A DNA stretch of 9,184 nucleotides from JABIRQ01 sp963583595 (GCA_963583595.1 CAUZWC010000113.1:1-9184); one strand, 5' to 3'. Shown: positions 1-6,940, counted from the stretch's first letter. The notes: generated from the letters alone by a model not told the origin. A program made the numbers and translations.

Positions 1-294
1 TTTCAGAAGGAATCAGAATCCAACAAGATCGCCCTCGAAGGCACGGAGCAGGAGGCGACCGCCGGCCTGCGTACGGTGCTGGACATCCTCGATGCCGAGC
101 AGGAACTGCTCAACTCCCGCGTCAATTTGGTGAAGTCCCAGCGCAACGAGATCGTGGCCGCCTATCAGGTCATCGCGGCGATCGGCCGCCTGACCGCGCA
201 GGAAATGGCCCTGCCCGTGGCCTATTACGATCCGAGGGTTCACTACGACGACGTGCGCGACAAGGTGATCGGCCTCGGCGACGACGTCGAGTGA
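1..294 (+). CDS. TolC-family outer membrane efflux protein, C-terminal end (partial)
   Basis: The reading frame is open from base 1 to a TGA at 292-294, giving the last 97 residues; the start lies upstream of the window. The stretch TVLDILDAEQELLNSRVNL followed by AYQVIAAIGRLTAQ is typical of the last coiled-coil hairpin and strand of TolC-type trimeric outer-membrane channels (OEP family). TolC proteins form the outer-membrane duct of RND, MFS or ABC (type I secretion) pumps, spanning the periplasm with long helices. The tail after the conserved domain (ALPVAYYDPRVHYDDVRDKV) is short and acidic, as is common in alphaproteobacterial homologues. The neighbours are a popZ-like gene and valS. 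In Caulobacter, as I recall, a TolC-like component of S-layer export lies beside popZ, so this order may be ancestral. The substrate and partner pump cannot be inferred from this fragment. Confidence 0.9.
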   Translation, partial: FQKESESNKIALEGTEQEATAGLRTVLDILDAEQELLNSRVNLVKSQRNEIVAAYQVIAAIGRLTAQEMALPVAYYDPRVHYDDVRDKVIGLGDDVE

Positions 295-307
295 CGCTTC
301 AACTATC

Positions 308-336
308 TTGCAGAATTCGTTAACCTAACTAGGTTA
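308..336 (+). promoter_or_regulatory. Candidate popZ promoter overlapping a 16-bp palindrome
   Basis: The 107-bp gap between the TolC stop and the popZ start contains TAACCTA-AC-TAGGTTA at 321-336, a perfect inverted repeat with 7-bp arms and a 2-base centre. This is too tight for an RNA hairpin of full length but is the right shape for a dimeric repressor site. A weak sigma70-like pair overlaps it: TTGCAG at 308-313 and TAGGTT at 330-335, spacer 16. The -10 match is poor, so the promoter call is tentative; the palindrome itself is read directly from the sequence. If both are real, a protein bound at the palindrome would cover the -10 region and repress popZ (inference). Confidence 0.35.
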
Positions 337-401
337 TTGATCCTTGGAGTCGTGCCGCCTGCGAGGTGCGACAGGGATTCGCGCGGTTGAAGGAGCGGGT
401 T

Positions 402-1202
402 TTGGCCGATCAAAAGGGACAGCAGGAACCCTCCATGGAGGAGATCCTGGCATCCATACGAAAAATCATCTCGGAAGACGACGAGGCTGAAAAAGACAAT
501 GCGGAGACGCCGAAGGCGCCTCCGGGGGAGTCTGCGCAATCGTCGCAGCGCGCCGATGACGGCGTGCTCGAATTGACCGAAATGGTCGAGTCGCCCGCCG
601 CTCTGCGACCCGTTTCCGCTGTTATTCCGTCGACACCGGCTGCGCCGAAAGATGAGGATTCGATCGCGATTTTGGCCGAGCTGGAGGATTCCGGCGAACT
701 CGATCAACCCGAAGACGACGGTCACGACGCGTCGGTGGAATCGGTGATGGCGGCCGTGCGCCGCATGGGCACGGAAAACGATACGGACGAAGTTGCTGCC
801 GAAGCGGCAGAGGACGAGGCGGACGCTGCCATCGATCTCGTTGATGGTGGTGGGCCGGATCTGACCGACGACCCGGCACCTTTCGCGATTGAGCCCGACC
901 CGCGGCCGGACGACCCAGATGATGATTGGGACAACGACCGGAATATCATCACAGACAGTGCGGCCACGGCGGCATCCGCGGCCTTGGCGGAATTGGCCGG
1001 CGCCTTGGGCGAAAACCGGCCGCGAACGGATGCGGGTGCGGCCTTGTCCCTGGGCGGATCGAATCGCACGGTCGAAGATCTGGTGCGCGAGATGCTGCGC
1101 CCGATGCTGCGCGAATGGCTCGCCGCCAATCTGCCTGATCTGGTTCAGCGCCTCGTGCGCAAGGAGATCAAGGAGATGGTGCGCCGGTCGGAAGACCGCT
1201 AG
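402..1202 (+). CDS. popZ: PopZ-like polar organizing protein (DUF2497)
   Basis: This 266-residue protein resembles PopZ, the alphaproteobacterial scaffold that self-assembles into a polar network and anchors ParB-parS and other clients. The N-terminus has the hallmark helix SMEEILASIRKIISEDD (residues 11-27), which in Caulobacter PopZ recruits clients. A short conserved patch VLELTE follows at 55-60. A long, low-complexity, Asp/Glu/Ala-rich linker runs to about residue 215. The C-terminal assembly domain (about 220-266) contains RTVEDLVREMLRPMLREWL and a final basic helix. I chose TTG at 402 because AAGGAG lies at 390-395 with a 6-base gap, and because translation then begins MADQKGQQEP just before the family motif; an upstream in-frame GTG at 366 lacks both. 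It is longer than Caulobacter PopZ (177 residues), mostly through the linker. Unusually, residues 111-127 look like a second degenerate copy of the N-terminal helix. valS follows after 102 bp on the same strand, so co-transcription is possible. Confidence 0.9.
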   Translation: MADQKGQQEPSMEEILASIRKIISEDDEAEKDNAETPKAPPGESAQSSQRADDGVLELTEMVESPAALRPVSAVIPSTPAAPKDEDSIAILAELEDSGELDQPEDDGHDASVESVMAAVRRMGTENDTDEVAAEAAEDEADAAIDLVDGGGPDLTDDPAPFAIEPDPRPDDPDDDWDNDRNIITDSAATAASAALAELAGALGENRPRTDAGAALSLGGSNRTVEDLVREMLRPMLREWLAANLPDLVQRLVRKEIKEMVRRSEDR

Positions 1203-1304
1203 ATTGCGCCCGCCCCCGCCTGGCACGGGGAAAATCGACCATTCTGGATCTCGCGGCCGGACACGGTCGGCCTAATTCACACACGGACGGGGGAACGTTC
1301 AGCG

Positions 1305-3983
1305 ATGCTGGACAAGACCTATCGGCCCGACGAGGTCGAATCGCGTATCTACGAGGCATGGGAAGGGAGCGGGGCCTTCGGCTGCGATCCCGAGGCCGAG
1401 GGCGAGGCATTCTGCATCGTCATCCCGCCGCCCAATGTCACCGGCAGCCTTCATATGGGCCATGCCTTCAACAACACGATTCAGGACATCCTGATCCGCT
1501 TCGAGCGCAAGCGGGGCAAGAACGTCCTTTGGCAGCCGGGCACCGATCATGCCGGCATTGCCACCCAAAGCGTGGTCGAACGCCAATTGGCCGAGGACGG
1601 CATCCGCCCCGCGCGCGGCACGATCGAACCCGACCTCGAAAAGGGCCTGATCGGGCGAGAGGATTTCATAGAACGGGTCTGGGCCTGGCGCGAGCAGTCT
1701 GGCGGCACAATTCTGCGCCAGCTGCGCCGCCTTGGCGCTTCCTGCGATTGGAGCCGCGAACGCTTCACCATGGACGAGGGTCTGTCCAAGGCGGTCGTGA
1801 AGGTCTTCGTCGATCTCCATAAGCAGGGGCTGATCTACCGCGACAAGCGCCTGGTTAACTGGGATCCGAAGCTGCACACCGCGATTTCCGATCTGGAGGT
1901 CGAATCGCGCGAGGTCGACGGCCATCTTTGGCATATCCGCTATCCTATCCTGGGTGAGGAGGGCCGTTTCATCACGGTCGCCACGACCCGTCCGGAAACC
2001 ATGCTGGGCGACACGGCCGTGGCGGTGCATCCGGACGACGCGCGCTACACCGATCTCGTCGGCAAGCACGCGGTCCTACCGCTGATCGGCCGCCATATCC
2101 CGATCGTCGCCGACGAATACGCCGATCCCGAGCAGGGCTCCGGTGCGGTGAAGATCACCCCGGCTCATGATTTCAACGACTTCGAGGTCGGCCGCCGCCA
2201 CGGGCTCGAGATGCTCAACATTCTCGACGCGGATGCCTGCATCAACAACAACGCGCCCGATCCCTATTGCGGCCTCGACCGCTACGAGGCCCGCAAGAAG
2301 GTCGTTAAGGACCTGGAAAGCCAGGGCCTGCTCGAGAAGATCGATTCGATCCGCCATACGGTGCCCTATGGCGACCGTTCGGGCGTGCCGGTCGAGCCCT
2401 GGCTGACCGACCAATGGTTCGCCGATGCCAAGACCCTAGCCCAGAAGCCGATCGAAGCGGTGGAGCAGGGGCGGGTGCGTTTCGTGCCCGAGAACTGGTC
2501 CAACGTCTTCTTCGAATGGATGCGCAATATCCAGCCCTGGTGCATTTCGCGTCAGCTCTGGTGGGGTCATCGCATCCCGGCCTGGTTCGGGCCCGACCGT
2601 CACATCTTCGTCGAAGCGACGGAGGAGGAGGCCCTGGCCGCGGCCGAGGCCCATTACGGCAAAGCGACCGAACTGATCCGCGATCCGGATGTGCTCGATA
2701 CCTGGTTTTCTTCCGCTCTTTGGCCTTTCTCGACCCTGGGCTGGCCGGACAAGACCTCATATCTCGACCGCTATTACCCGACAGGGGTGCTGGTCACCGG
2801 CTTCGATATTATCTTCTTCTGGGTCGCCCGAATGATGATGTTCGGCGAGCACTTCATGGGCGAGCGCCCGTTCGAGACGGTCTATATCCACGCCCTGGTG
2901 CGCGACGAGCACGGCGCTAAAATGTCCAAGTCCAAGGGCAACGTTATCGATCCCCTGGACCTGATCGACGAATACGGCGCGGATGCCTTGCGTTTCACGT
3001 TGACGGCCCAGGCCGCCCAGGGGCGCGATATCAAGCTTTCGACCAAGCGGGTTGAGGGCTATCGCAATTTCACGACCAAGCTGTGGAACGTGGCGCGCTT
3101 CTGCGAGATGAATGGCGCGATCCACGATCCGGCCTTCGATCCGGCCGCCTGTGAGGAAACGGTCAACCGCTGGATCGTCAGCGAGGTCGCGCGGCTCGAG
3201 GCGCGGGTGCGCGAGGCGATCGAAACCTACCGTTTCAACGAAGCCGCCGGCGCCCTCTACCAGTTCGCTTGGCATGCTTTCTGCGACTGGTATGTCGAAT
3301 TTACCAAGCCGATCCTGGACGGCGAGGATGCGTCGGCAGCTGAAACCAAGGCCTGTCTCGGCTGGACCCTCGACCAGATCCTGAACCTCCTGCACCCGAT
3401 CATGCCTTTCGTGACCGAGGAGTTGTGGGGCCGTCTGGGCGGCAAGCGCGCCACATCGCTGATCTTGGCGCCCTGGCCGGCCGACGATCCAGGCCTGATC
3501 GATGCCGACGCCGCCGACGAGATGAATTGGGTGGTCGAACTGATCACCCAGGTGCGCGCGGTCCGGGCCGAAATGAACGTGCCGGCCGCGGCCAAGATCC
3601 CGATGATCGTCAATGGCGCGGGAGAGGCGGGCAAAGCGCGTCTCGCCACCCATGAGGATCAAATCATGCGCCTGGCGCGCCTCTCGTCCCTGGCGATCGA
3701 CGGCGGCGTGCCGACCGGCTCGGCCCAGATCGTGCTGGGCGAGGCGACGGTGGTGCTGCCCCTGGGCGAGGTCATCGATCTGGACCAGGAGCGTAAGCGC
3801 CTGGAAGGCGAGATCGCCAAGCTCGAAGGTGAGATCGGCAAGATCGATCAGAAACTGGCCAATCCCAAATTCATCGCTAATGCACCCGACGAGATCGTCC
3901 AGATTCAGCGCGAGCGGAAGGCCGATGCCCAGGCCGCCCGCGCCAAGCTTGACGAAGCCCTGCGCCGCTTCGCGGCGGCGTAG
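1305..3983 (+). CDS. valS: Valyl-tRNA synthetase
   Basis: This complete 892-residue class I aminoacyl-tRNA synthetase charges tRNA-Val with valine in the cytoplasm. The HIGH-type signature appears as HMGH at residues 50-53 within PPPNVTGSLHMGHAF, and the KMSKS loop at 539-543 (KMSKSKGNVIDP). WQPGTDHAGIATQ near residues 75-87 is typical of ValRS. The editing (CP1) domain is present, marked by TTRPETMLGDTAVAVHP from about residue 227; it hydrolyses mischarged threonyl-tRNA. The anticodon-binding domain occupies roughly 625-780. The C-terminal ~70 residues form the charged coiled-coil tRNA-binding arm (LDQERKRLEGEIAKLEGEI onward). The length is a little under E. coli ValS (951), with no missing motif. 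The ATG at 1305 is preceded by only a modest Shine-Dalgarno (GGGGGA at 1289-1294). No T-box or leader is visible. The gene ends 15 bp before a large inverted repeat that separates it from mepA. Confidence 0.97.
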   Translation: MLDKTYRPDEVESRIYEAWEGSGAFGCDPEAEGEAFCIVIPPPNVTGSLHMGHAFNNTIQDILIRFERKRGKNVLWQPGTDHAGIATQSVVERQLAEDGIRPARGTIEPDLEKGLIGREDFIERVWAWREQSGGTILRQLRRLGASCDWSRERFTMDEGLSKAVVKVFVDLHKQGLIYRDKRLVNWDPKLHTAISDLEVESREVDGHLWHIRYPILGEEGRFITVATTRPETMLGDTAVAVHPDDARYTDLVGKHAVLPLIGRHIPIVADEYADPEQGSGAVKITPAHDFNDFEVGRRHGLEMLNILDADACINNNAPDPYCGLDRYEARKKVVKDLESQGLLEKIDSIRHTVPYGDRSGVPVEPWLTDQWFADAKTLAQKPIEAVEQGRVRFVPENWSNVFFEWMRNIQPWCISRQLWWGHRIPAWFGPDRHIFVEATEEEALAAAEAHYGKATELIRDPDVLDTWFSSALWPFSTLGWPDKTSYLDRYYPTGVLVTGFDIIFFWVARMMMFGEHFMGERPFETVYIHALVRDEHGAKMSKSKGNVIDPLDLIDEYGADALRFTLTAQAAQGRDIKLSTKRVEGYRNFTTKLWNVARFCEMNGAIHDPAFDPAACEETVNRWIVSEVARLEARVREAIETYRFNEAAGALYQFAWHAFCDWYVEFTKPILDGEDASAAETKACLGWTLDQILNLLHPIMPFVTEELWGRLGGKRATSLILAPWPADDPGLIDADAADEMNWVVELITQVRAVRAEMNVPAAAKIPMIVNGAGEAGKARLATHEDQIMRLARLSSLAIDGGVPTGSAQIVLGEATVVLPLGEVIDLDQERKRLEGEIAKLEGEIGKIDQKLANPKFIANAPDEIVQIQRERKADAQAARAKLDEALRRFAAA

Positions 3984-4024
3984 CGCGTTTTGAACGGCCG
4001 GACTTCTCCTCACCCTCACCCCGA

Positions 4025-4047
4025 CCCTCCCCCAAAAAGGGGGAGGG
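4025..4047. terminator. Nested GC hairpin after valS, possible terminator
   Basis: CCCTCCCCC at 4025-4033 and GGGGGAGGG at 4039-4047 pair perfectly around an AAAAA loop. It begins 41 bases after the valS stop. On the plus strand no U-tract follows (AGAATCTTTGCGG), so it is not a canonical intrinsic terminator; it may slow polymerase, protect the valS mRNA 3' end, or simply be the core of the repeat. Terminator function is inferred from position and stability only. Confidence 0.35.
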
Positions 4048-4111
4048 AGAATCTTTGCGGCACAATGAAAAGCCCTCTGCCCCTCGATGGTGGAGGGTCG
4101 GGGTGAGGGTG

Positions 4112-4116
4112 AGGAG
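4112..4116 (+). promoter_or_regulatory. mepA Shine-Dalgarno embedded in the repeat right arm
   Basis: AGGAG at 4112-4116 lies 6 bases before the GTG at 4123 and is the only good ribosome binding site near the start of the signal peptide. It belongs to the right arm of the 3999-4123 inverted repeat. On a transcript reading through from valS it would pair with CTCCT at 4006-4010 inside a stem of up to 32 bp, hiding both this site and the first base of the start codon. Confidence 0.7.
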
Positions 4117-4122
4117 AAGTCC

Positions 4123-4971
4123 GTGCTTAGGATCGCTAGTCTTCTCTGCGTTGTTGTTTGCGTCGCTGCGACCACGCCCGCCCGGGCCGCGGACGACCCG
4201 GCTCTCGAAACCGCCTTCGGAATTATCTCCAACCCCGCGCCCGGCCCGGCCCAGACCGTCGGGCGGCACACCAACGGTTGCGTGTTGGGGGCCGAAGCCC
4301 TGGCGCCGGTCGGCCCAGGCTACCGGGTCGTTCATCCGAACCAGAGCCGCTTCTGGGGCCATCCCGCTCTGATCGCGACCATACGGGGCCTGGGCGAGTC
4401 CGTGGCGGAGCAGGGCCTCGGCCTGATGCTGGTCGCCGACCTGGGCCAGCCGCGCGGCGGACCGATCTCGGGCCATGGCAGTCATGAGGTCGGCCTGGAT
4501 GCGGATATCCGCCTCAATCCCTGGACCGAAGGCGAGGTGCCGGCCGCCGAGATCGCCGATCCGACCGAGATTTACTACGTCGACGATGCCCGCTCGACGG
4601 CGGTGAACGCGAAATGGGGCGTGGCTCAAACCGCCCTGGTGGGCAGCGCGGCCGAGCGGCCGGAGGTTGAGCGCATCTTCGCCCATCCGGCGATCAAGAA
4701 GGCCCTCTGCGAGAACGCGACCGGCGACTGGAACTGGCTCGGCAAGGTCCGCGCCTGGTACGGCCATCGCGCTCATTTTCATATCCGCCTCGGCTGTCCG
4801 ATCGGAAGCCCGGATTGCGTGGAGCAATCTCCGGTGCCCAAAGGGGACGGTTGCGGTGCCGAACTCGATTGGTGGTTCACGGATGAGCCCTACGCCCCCG
4901 CGGACCCGAATGCGCCTAAGCCGGTGCCGCCGCCGTTGCCCGCCGCCTGCGCCGCGCTGCTGCCGCAATAG
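4123..4971 (+). CDS. mepA: Penicillin-insensitive murein endopeptidase (peptidase M74)
   Basis: This 282-residue secreted zinc peptidase is predicted to cut D-Ala-meso-DAP peptide crosslinks of peptidoglycan in the periplasm. Residues 1-22 form a signal peptide (MLRIASLLCVVVCV then TPARA, cut before ADDP). The LAS-family metal site is complete: H121 and D128 in SHEVGLDADIRL and H220 in HRAHFHIRLGCP, spaced as H113, D120 and H211 of E. coli MepA. H118, H215 and H218 match its H110, H206 and H209. The six cysteines outside the signal peptide (53, 196, 225, 232, 244, 276) match in order and spacing the three disulfides known in E. coli MepA. An acidic-to-proline-rich tail (PNAPKPVPPPLP) ends the protein. 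Start GTG 4123 fits the signal peptide and Shine-Dalgarno; an in-frame ATG at 4087 inside the repeat would add 12 charged residues ahead of it and is less likely. Expression may depend on folding of the upstream repeat. Confidence 0.92.
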   Translation: MLRIASLLCVVVCVAATTPARAADDPALETAFGIISNPAPGPAQTVGRHTNGCVLGAEALAPVGPGYRVVHPNQSRFWGHPALIATIRGLGESVAEQGLGLMLVADLGQPRGGPISGHGSHEVGLDADIRLNPWTEGEVPAAEIADPTEIYYVDDARSTAVNAKWGVAQTALVGSAAERPEVERIFAHPAIKKALCENATGDWNWLGKVRAWYGHRAHFHIRLGCPIGSPDCVEQSPVPKGDGCGAELDWWFTDEPYAPADPNAPKPVPPPLPAACAALLPQ

Positions 4972-4978
4972 CGATATG

Positions 4979-5018
4979 CGCGCTGGGCCTTGGAGCTTGG
5001 CCCGCGCGCGGTTATCTT
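4979..5018 (+). promoter_or_regulatory. Hairpin and weak promoter-like pair between mepA and ilvD
   Basis: Two overlapping signals lie in the 79-bp gap. A hairpin CGCGC-T-GGGCC / GGCCC-GCGCG (4979-4989 with 4999-5008, one bulged T) starts 8 bases after the mepA stop and could end its transcript, though no clean U-tract follows. A sigma70-like pair TTGGAG at 4990-4995 and TATCTT at 5013-5018 with spacer 17 could drive ilvD. Neither is strong. I see no leader peptide rich in Ile, Leu or Val, so no sign of classical ilv attenuation. Confidence 0.3.
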
Positions 5019-5050
5019 CCGCACGAACCACGATTTAGAGGAGGGACTTC

Positions 5051-6778
5051 ATGGCCTCGAACGGCAAGTTCGACAAATCCAAGCTGCCCAGCCGGCATGT
5101 CTCCGTCGGCCCGCAGAGTGCGCCGCACCGCGCCTTCTATTACGCCATGGGCATGACCGAGGCCGAGATCGCCCAGCCCTTCGTAGGCGTTGCGACGACC
5201 TGGAACGAGGCCGCGCCCTGCAACATCACGCTGATGCGCCAGGCCCAGTCCGTCAAGAAGGGCGTCAAGGCCGGCGGCGGCACGCCGCGCGAGTTCACCA
5301 CGATTACGGTGACCGACGGCATCGCCATGGGTCATCAGGGCATGAAGGCCTCCCTGGTCAGCCGCGAGGTGATCGCCGATTCGGTTGAGCTGACCATGCG
5401 CGGCCATTGCTACGACGGGCTCGTCGGCTTGGCGGGCTGCGACAAGTCGCTGCCTGGCATGATGATGGTGATGGTACGCCTGAACGTGCCCTCGGTCTTC
5501 CTCTATGGCGGGTCGATCTTGCCCGGCCGTTTCCGCAAGAAGGACGTGACCATCGTCGATGTTTTCGAGGCGGTCGGCCAGCATTCGACCGGCAAGATGA
5601 ACGACGCCGATCTCAAGGAGGTCGAGTCCGTGGCCTGCCCCACCGCCGGGGCCTGCGGCGGCCAGTTCACCGCCAACACCATGGCCTGCGTGTCGGAGGC
5701 TATCGGCCTTGCGCTGCCCGGCTCGGCCGGGGCGCCCGCGCCCTACGAATCGCGCGACGCCTACGCCACCCTGGCCGGCGAGGCGGTGATGCGCCTGATC
5801 GAAACGCAGCTCCGCCCGCGCGATATCGTCACCCGCAAGTCGCTGGAGAATGCGGCGGTTGTGGTCGCGGCCTCGGGCGGTTCTACCAATGCCGGCCTGC
5901 ATCTGCCGGCCATCGCTCATGAGGCGGGAATTGAATTCACCCTGGACGATGTTTGCGAGATCTTCCGCCGGACGCCCTATATCGCGGACCTGAAGCCAGG
6001 CGGCAAATACGTCGCGCGCGATCTCTACGAGGTCGGCGGCGTGCCCATCCTGCTCAAGGCCCTGCTGGACGGCGGCTATCTCCACGGCGATTGCATCACG
6101 GTGACGGGCAAAACCCTGGCCGAGAATCTGGCCGATGTGGTGGTGCCAGAGGATCAGGACGTGATCTACCCGACCTCGCGCCCGCTCTCGAAGACCGGCG
6201 GCGTCGTCGGGCTCAAGGGCAACCTGGCCCCCGACGGCGCCATCGTGAAGATCGCCGGCATGAAGCGCCTCGACTTCAGCGGCCCCGCGCGGATCTTCGA
6301 AAGGGAAGAGGACTGCCTGCGCGCCGTCCTGCGCCGGGAATACAAGGAAGGCGACGTCCTGGTCATCCGCAACGAAGGCCCGCGCGGCGGCCCAGGCATG
6401 CGCGAGATGCTGTCGACCACGGCAGCCCTCTACGGCCAAGGCGTCGGCGAGAGCGTCGCGCTGATCACCGATGGCCGGTTCTCGGGCGGCACGCGCGGCT
6501 TCTGCATCGGCCATGTCGGGCCGGAGGCGGCGATCGGCGGCCCCATTGGCCTGCTCAAGGAGGGTGACACCATTCGCATCGACGCGAATGCGGGCACGGT
6601 TGATGTCGAAATTTCCGAGGAGGAGATGGAGACCCGGCGCAAGGCCTGGAAGCCTCGCGAGCACGAGTTCCAGTCCGGCGCCATCTGGCGCTATGCCCAG
6701 ACCGTCGGCCCGGCCCAGAATGGCGCCGTCACCCACCCCGGCGCGGCCAAGGAAAGCCACGTCTACGGGGATATTTGA
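5051..6778 (+). CDS. ilvD: Dihydroxy-acid dehydratase, first copy
   Basis: This complete 575-residue IlvD/Edd-family Fe-S dehydratase is predicted to convert 2,3-dihydroxy-isovalerate and 2,3-dihydroxy-3-methylvalerate to the 2-keto acids that precede valine, leucine and isoleucine. Likely cluster-ligand cysteines are C57 (APCNIT), C130 (GCDKSLPG) and C202 (GACGGQFTANTM). Three cysteines with CDK is the pattern of [2Fe-2S] DHADs. D89 (TVTDGIAMGH), K131 (the residue carbamylated in the family) and E442 (NEGPRGGPGM) would bind Mg. S478 in TDGRFSGG is the expected catalytic serine. AGGAGG at 5039-5044 sits 6 bases before the ATG, a strong Shine-Dalgarno. Edd or sugar-acid dehydratase activity cannot be ruled out by family alone, but the motifs look DHAD-like and canonical. 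A close paralogue follows 162 bp downstream; by eye the two proteins are about 80% identical. The canonical motifs make this copy the better candidate for the biosynthetic enzyme. Confidence 0.93.
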   Translation: MASNGKFDKSKLPSRHVSVGPQSAPHRAFYYAMGMTEAEIAQPFVGVATTWNEAAPCNITLMRQAQSVKKGVKAGGGTPREFTTITVTDGIAMGHQGMKASLVSREVIADSVELTMRGHCYDGLVGLAGCDKSLPGMMMVMVRLNVPSVFLYGGSILPGRFRKKDVTIVDVFEAVGQHSTGKMNDADLKEVESVACPTAGACGGQFTANTMACVSEAIGLALPGSAGAPAPYESRDAYATLAGEAVMRLIETQLRPRDIVTRKSLENAAVVVAASGGSTNAGLHLPAIAHEAGIEFTLDDVCEIFRRTPYIADLKPGGKYVARDLYEVGGVPILLKALLDGGYLHGDCITVTGKTLAENLADVVVPEDQDVIYPTSRPLSKTGGVVGLKGNLAPDGAIVKIAGMKRLDFSGPARIFEREEDCLRAVLRREYKEGDVLVIRNEGPRGGPGMREMLSTTAALYGQGVGESVALITDGRFSGGTRGFCIGHVGPEAAIGGPIGLLKEGDTIRIDANAGTVDVEISEEEMETRRKAWKPREHEFQSGAIWRYAQTVGPAQNGAVTHPGAAKESHVYGDI

Positions 6779-6799
6779 GTCACGCCATGTTCATCCTCG

Positions 6800-6832
6800 C
6801 CCCTCACCCTGAGCCTGTCGAAGGGTGAGGGG
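6800..6832. repeat. REP-like palindromic unit
   Basis: CCCCTCACCCT (6800-6810) and AGGGTGAGGGG (6822-6832) are perfect 11-bp inverted arms around the loop GAGCCTGTCGA. The combination CACCCTGAGCCTGTCGAAGG is a widespread extragenic palindrome style in alphaproteobacteria. It lies 22 bp after the first ilvD and may act as an mRNA 3' stabilizer or weak terminator. Confidence 0.85.
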
Positions 6833-6851
6833 GGCGGGGTCCCTTCAACAG

Positions 6852-6890
6852 CACCCTCACGCTTCGACGGGCTTAACATGAGGGTGTTTT
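6852..6890 (+). terminator. Second REP-like unit, terminator-like with T run
   Basis: CACCCTCA (6852-6859) and TGAGGGTG (6879-6886) form 8-bp arms, followed directly by TTTT (6887-6890). The loop holds CTTCGACGGGCTT, nearly the reverse complement of the loop of the unit at 6800-6832, so the two units form an inverted pair. The U-run makes this the best intrinsic terminator candidate in the window, ending first-ilvD transcripts. The loop is long (19 bases), which weakens it. Confidence 0.5.
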
Positions 6891-6940
6891 CGACCGGCCG
6901 TCCTGAACTTGCAACGGATGGCGGTGCGGAGGCGTGATCC

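Larger units (their letters stand above)
3999..4123. repeat. Large intergenic inverted repeat (REP-like), 31-32-bp arms
   Basis: The left arm at 3999-4030 and the right arm at 4092-4123 are exact reverse complements over 32 bases (the outermost pair is C3999-G4123). They enclose a 61-base interior. The arm sequence is of the CTCACCCTCACCCCGACCCTCC type, a pyrimidine-rich extragenic repeat style frequent in alphaproteobacterial genomes; I cannot count copies from this window. It fills the entire valS-mepA spacer. A nested 9-bp hairpin (4025-4047) shares bases with the left arm, so alternative folds are possible. The right arm contains the mepA Shine-Dalgarno and ends on the first base of its GTG start. 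Confidence 0.9.

Noticed and set aside
347..380. Two GANTC (CcrM methylation) sites, at 347-351 and 376-380, upstream of popZ as cell-cycle control
   Set aside because: GANTC also occurs repeatedly inside the flanking coding sequence, so there is no enrichment visible here, and no full TTAA-N7-TTAA CtrA site is present.
1203..1304. T-box or other regulatory leader for valS
   Set aside because: The spacer has no T-box sequence, only a weak GGCCG/CGGCC inverted repeat, and T-boxes are not expected in Alphaproteobacteria.
4087..4122. ATG at 4087 as the mepA start
   Set aside because: It lies inside the repeat, lacks a Shine-Dalgarno, and would put 12 charged residues ahead of a well-formed signal peptide beginning at GTG 4123.
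2757..4274. 505-codon minus-strand open frame across valS, the repeat and mepA
   Set aside because: It runs opposite conserved coding sequence and through a palindromic repeat, has no family resemblance, and lacks a credible start region.
3877..5031. 384-codon minus-strand open frame opposite mepA
   Set aside because: It is antisense to a signal-peptide protein with complete catalytic residues; no domain is recognizable.
4972..5050. Attenuator or leader peptide controlling ilvD
   Set aside because: No short frame rich in Ile, Leu or Val codons and no paired terminator/antiterminator were found in this gap or in 6779-6940.
5012..6760. 582-codon open frame on the minus strand opposite the first ilvD
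   Set aside because: It is a codon-bias shadow, common in GC-rich genes; its translation is low-complexity in Gly, Ala, Arg and His with no recognizable domain, while the plus strand encodes a full dehydratase.
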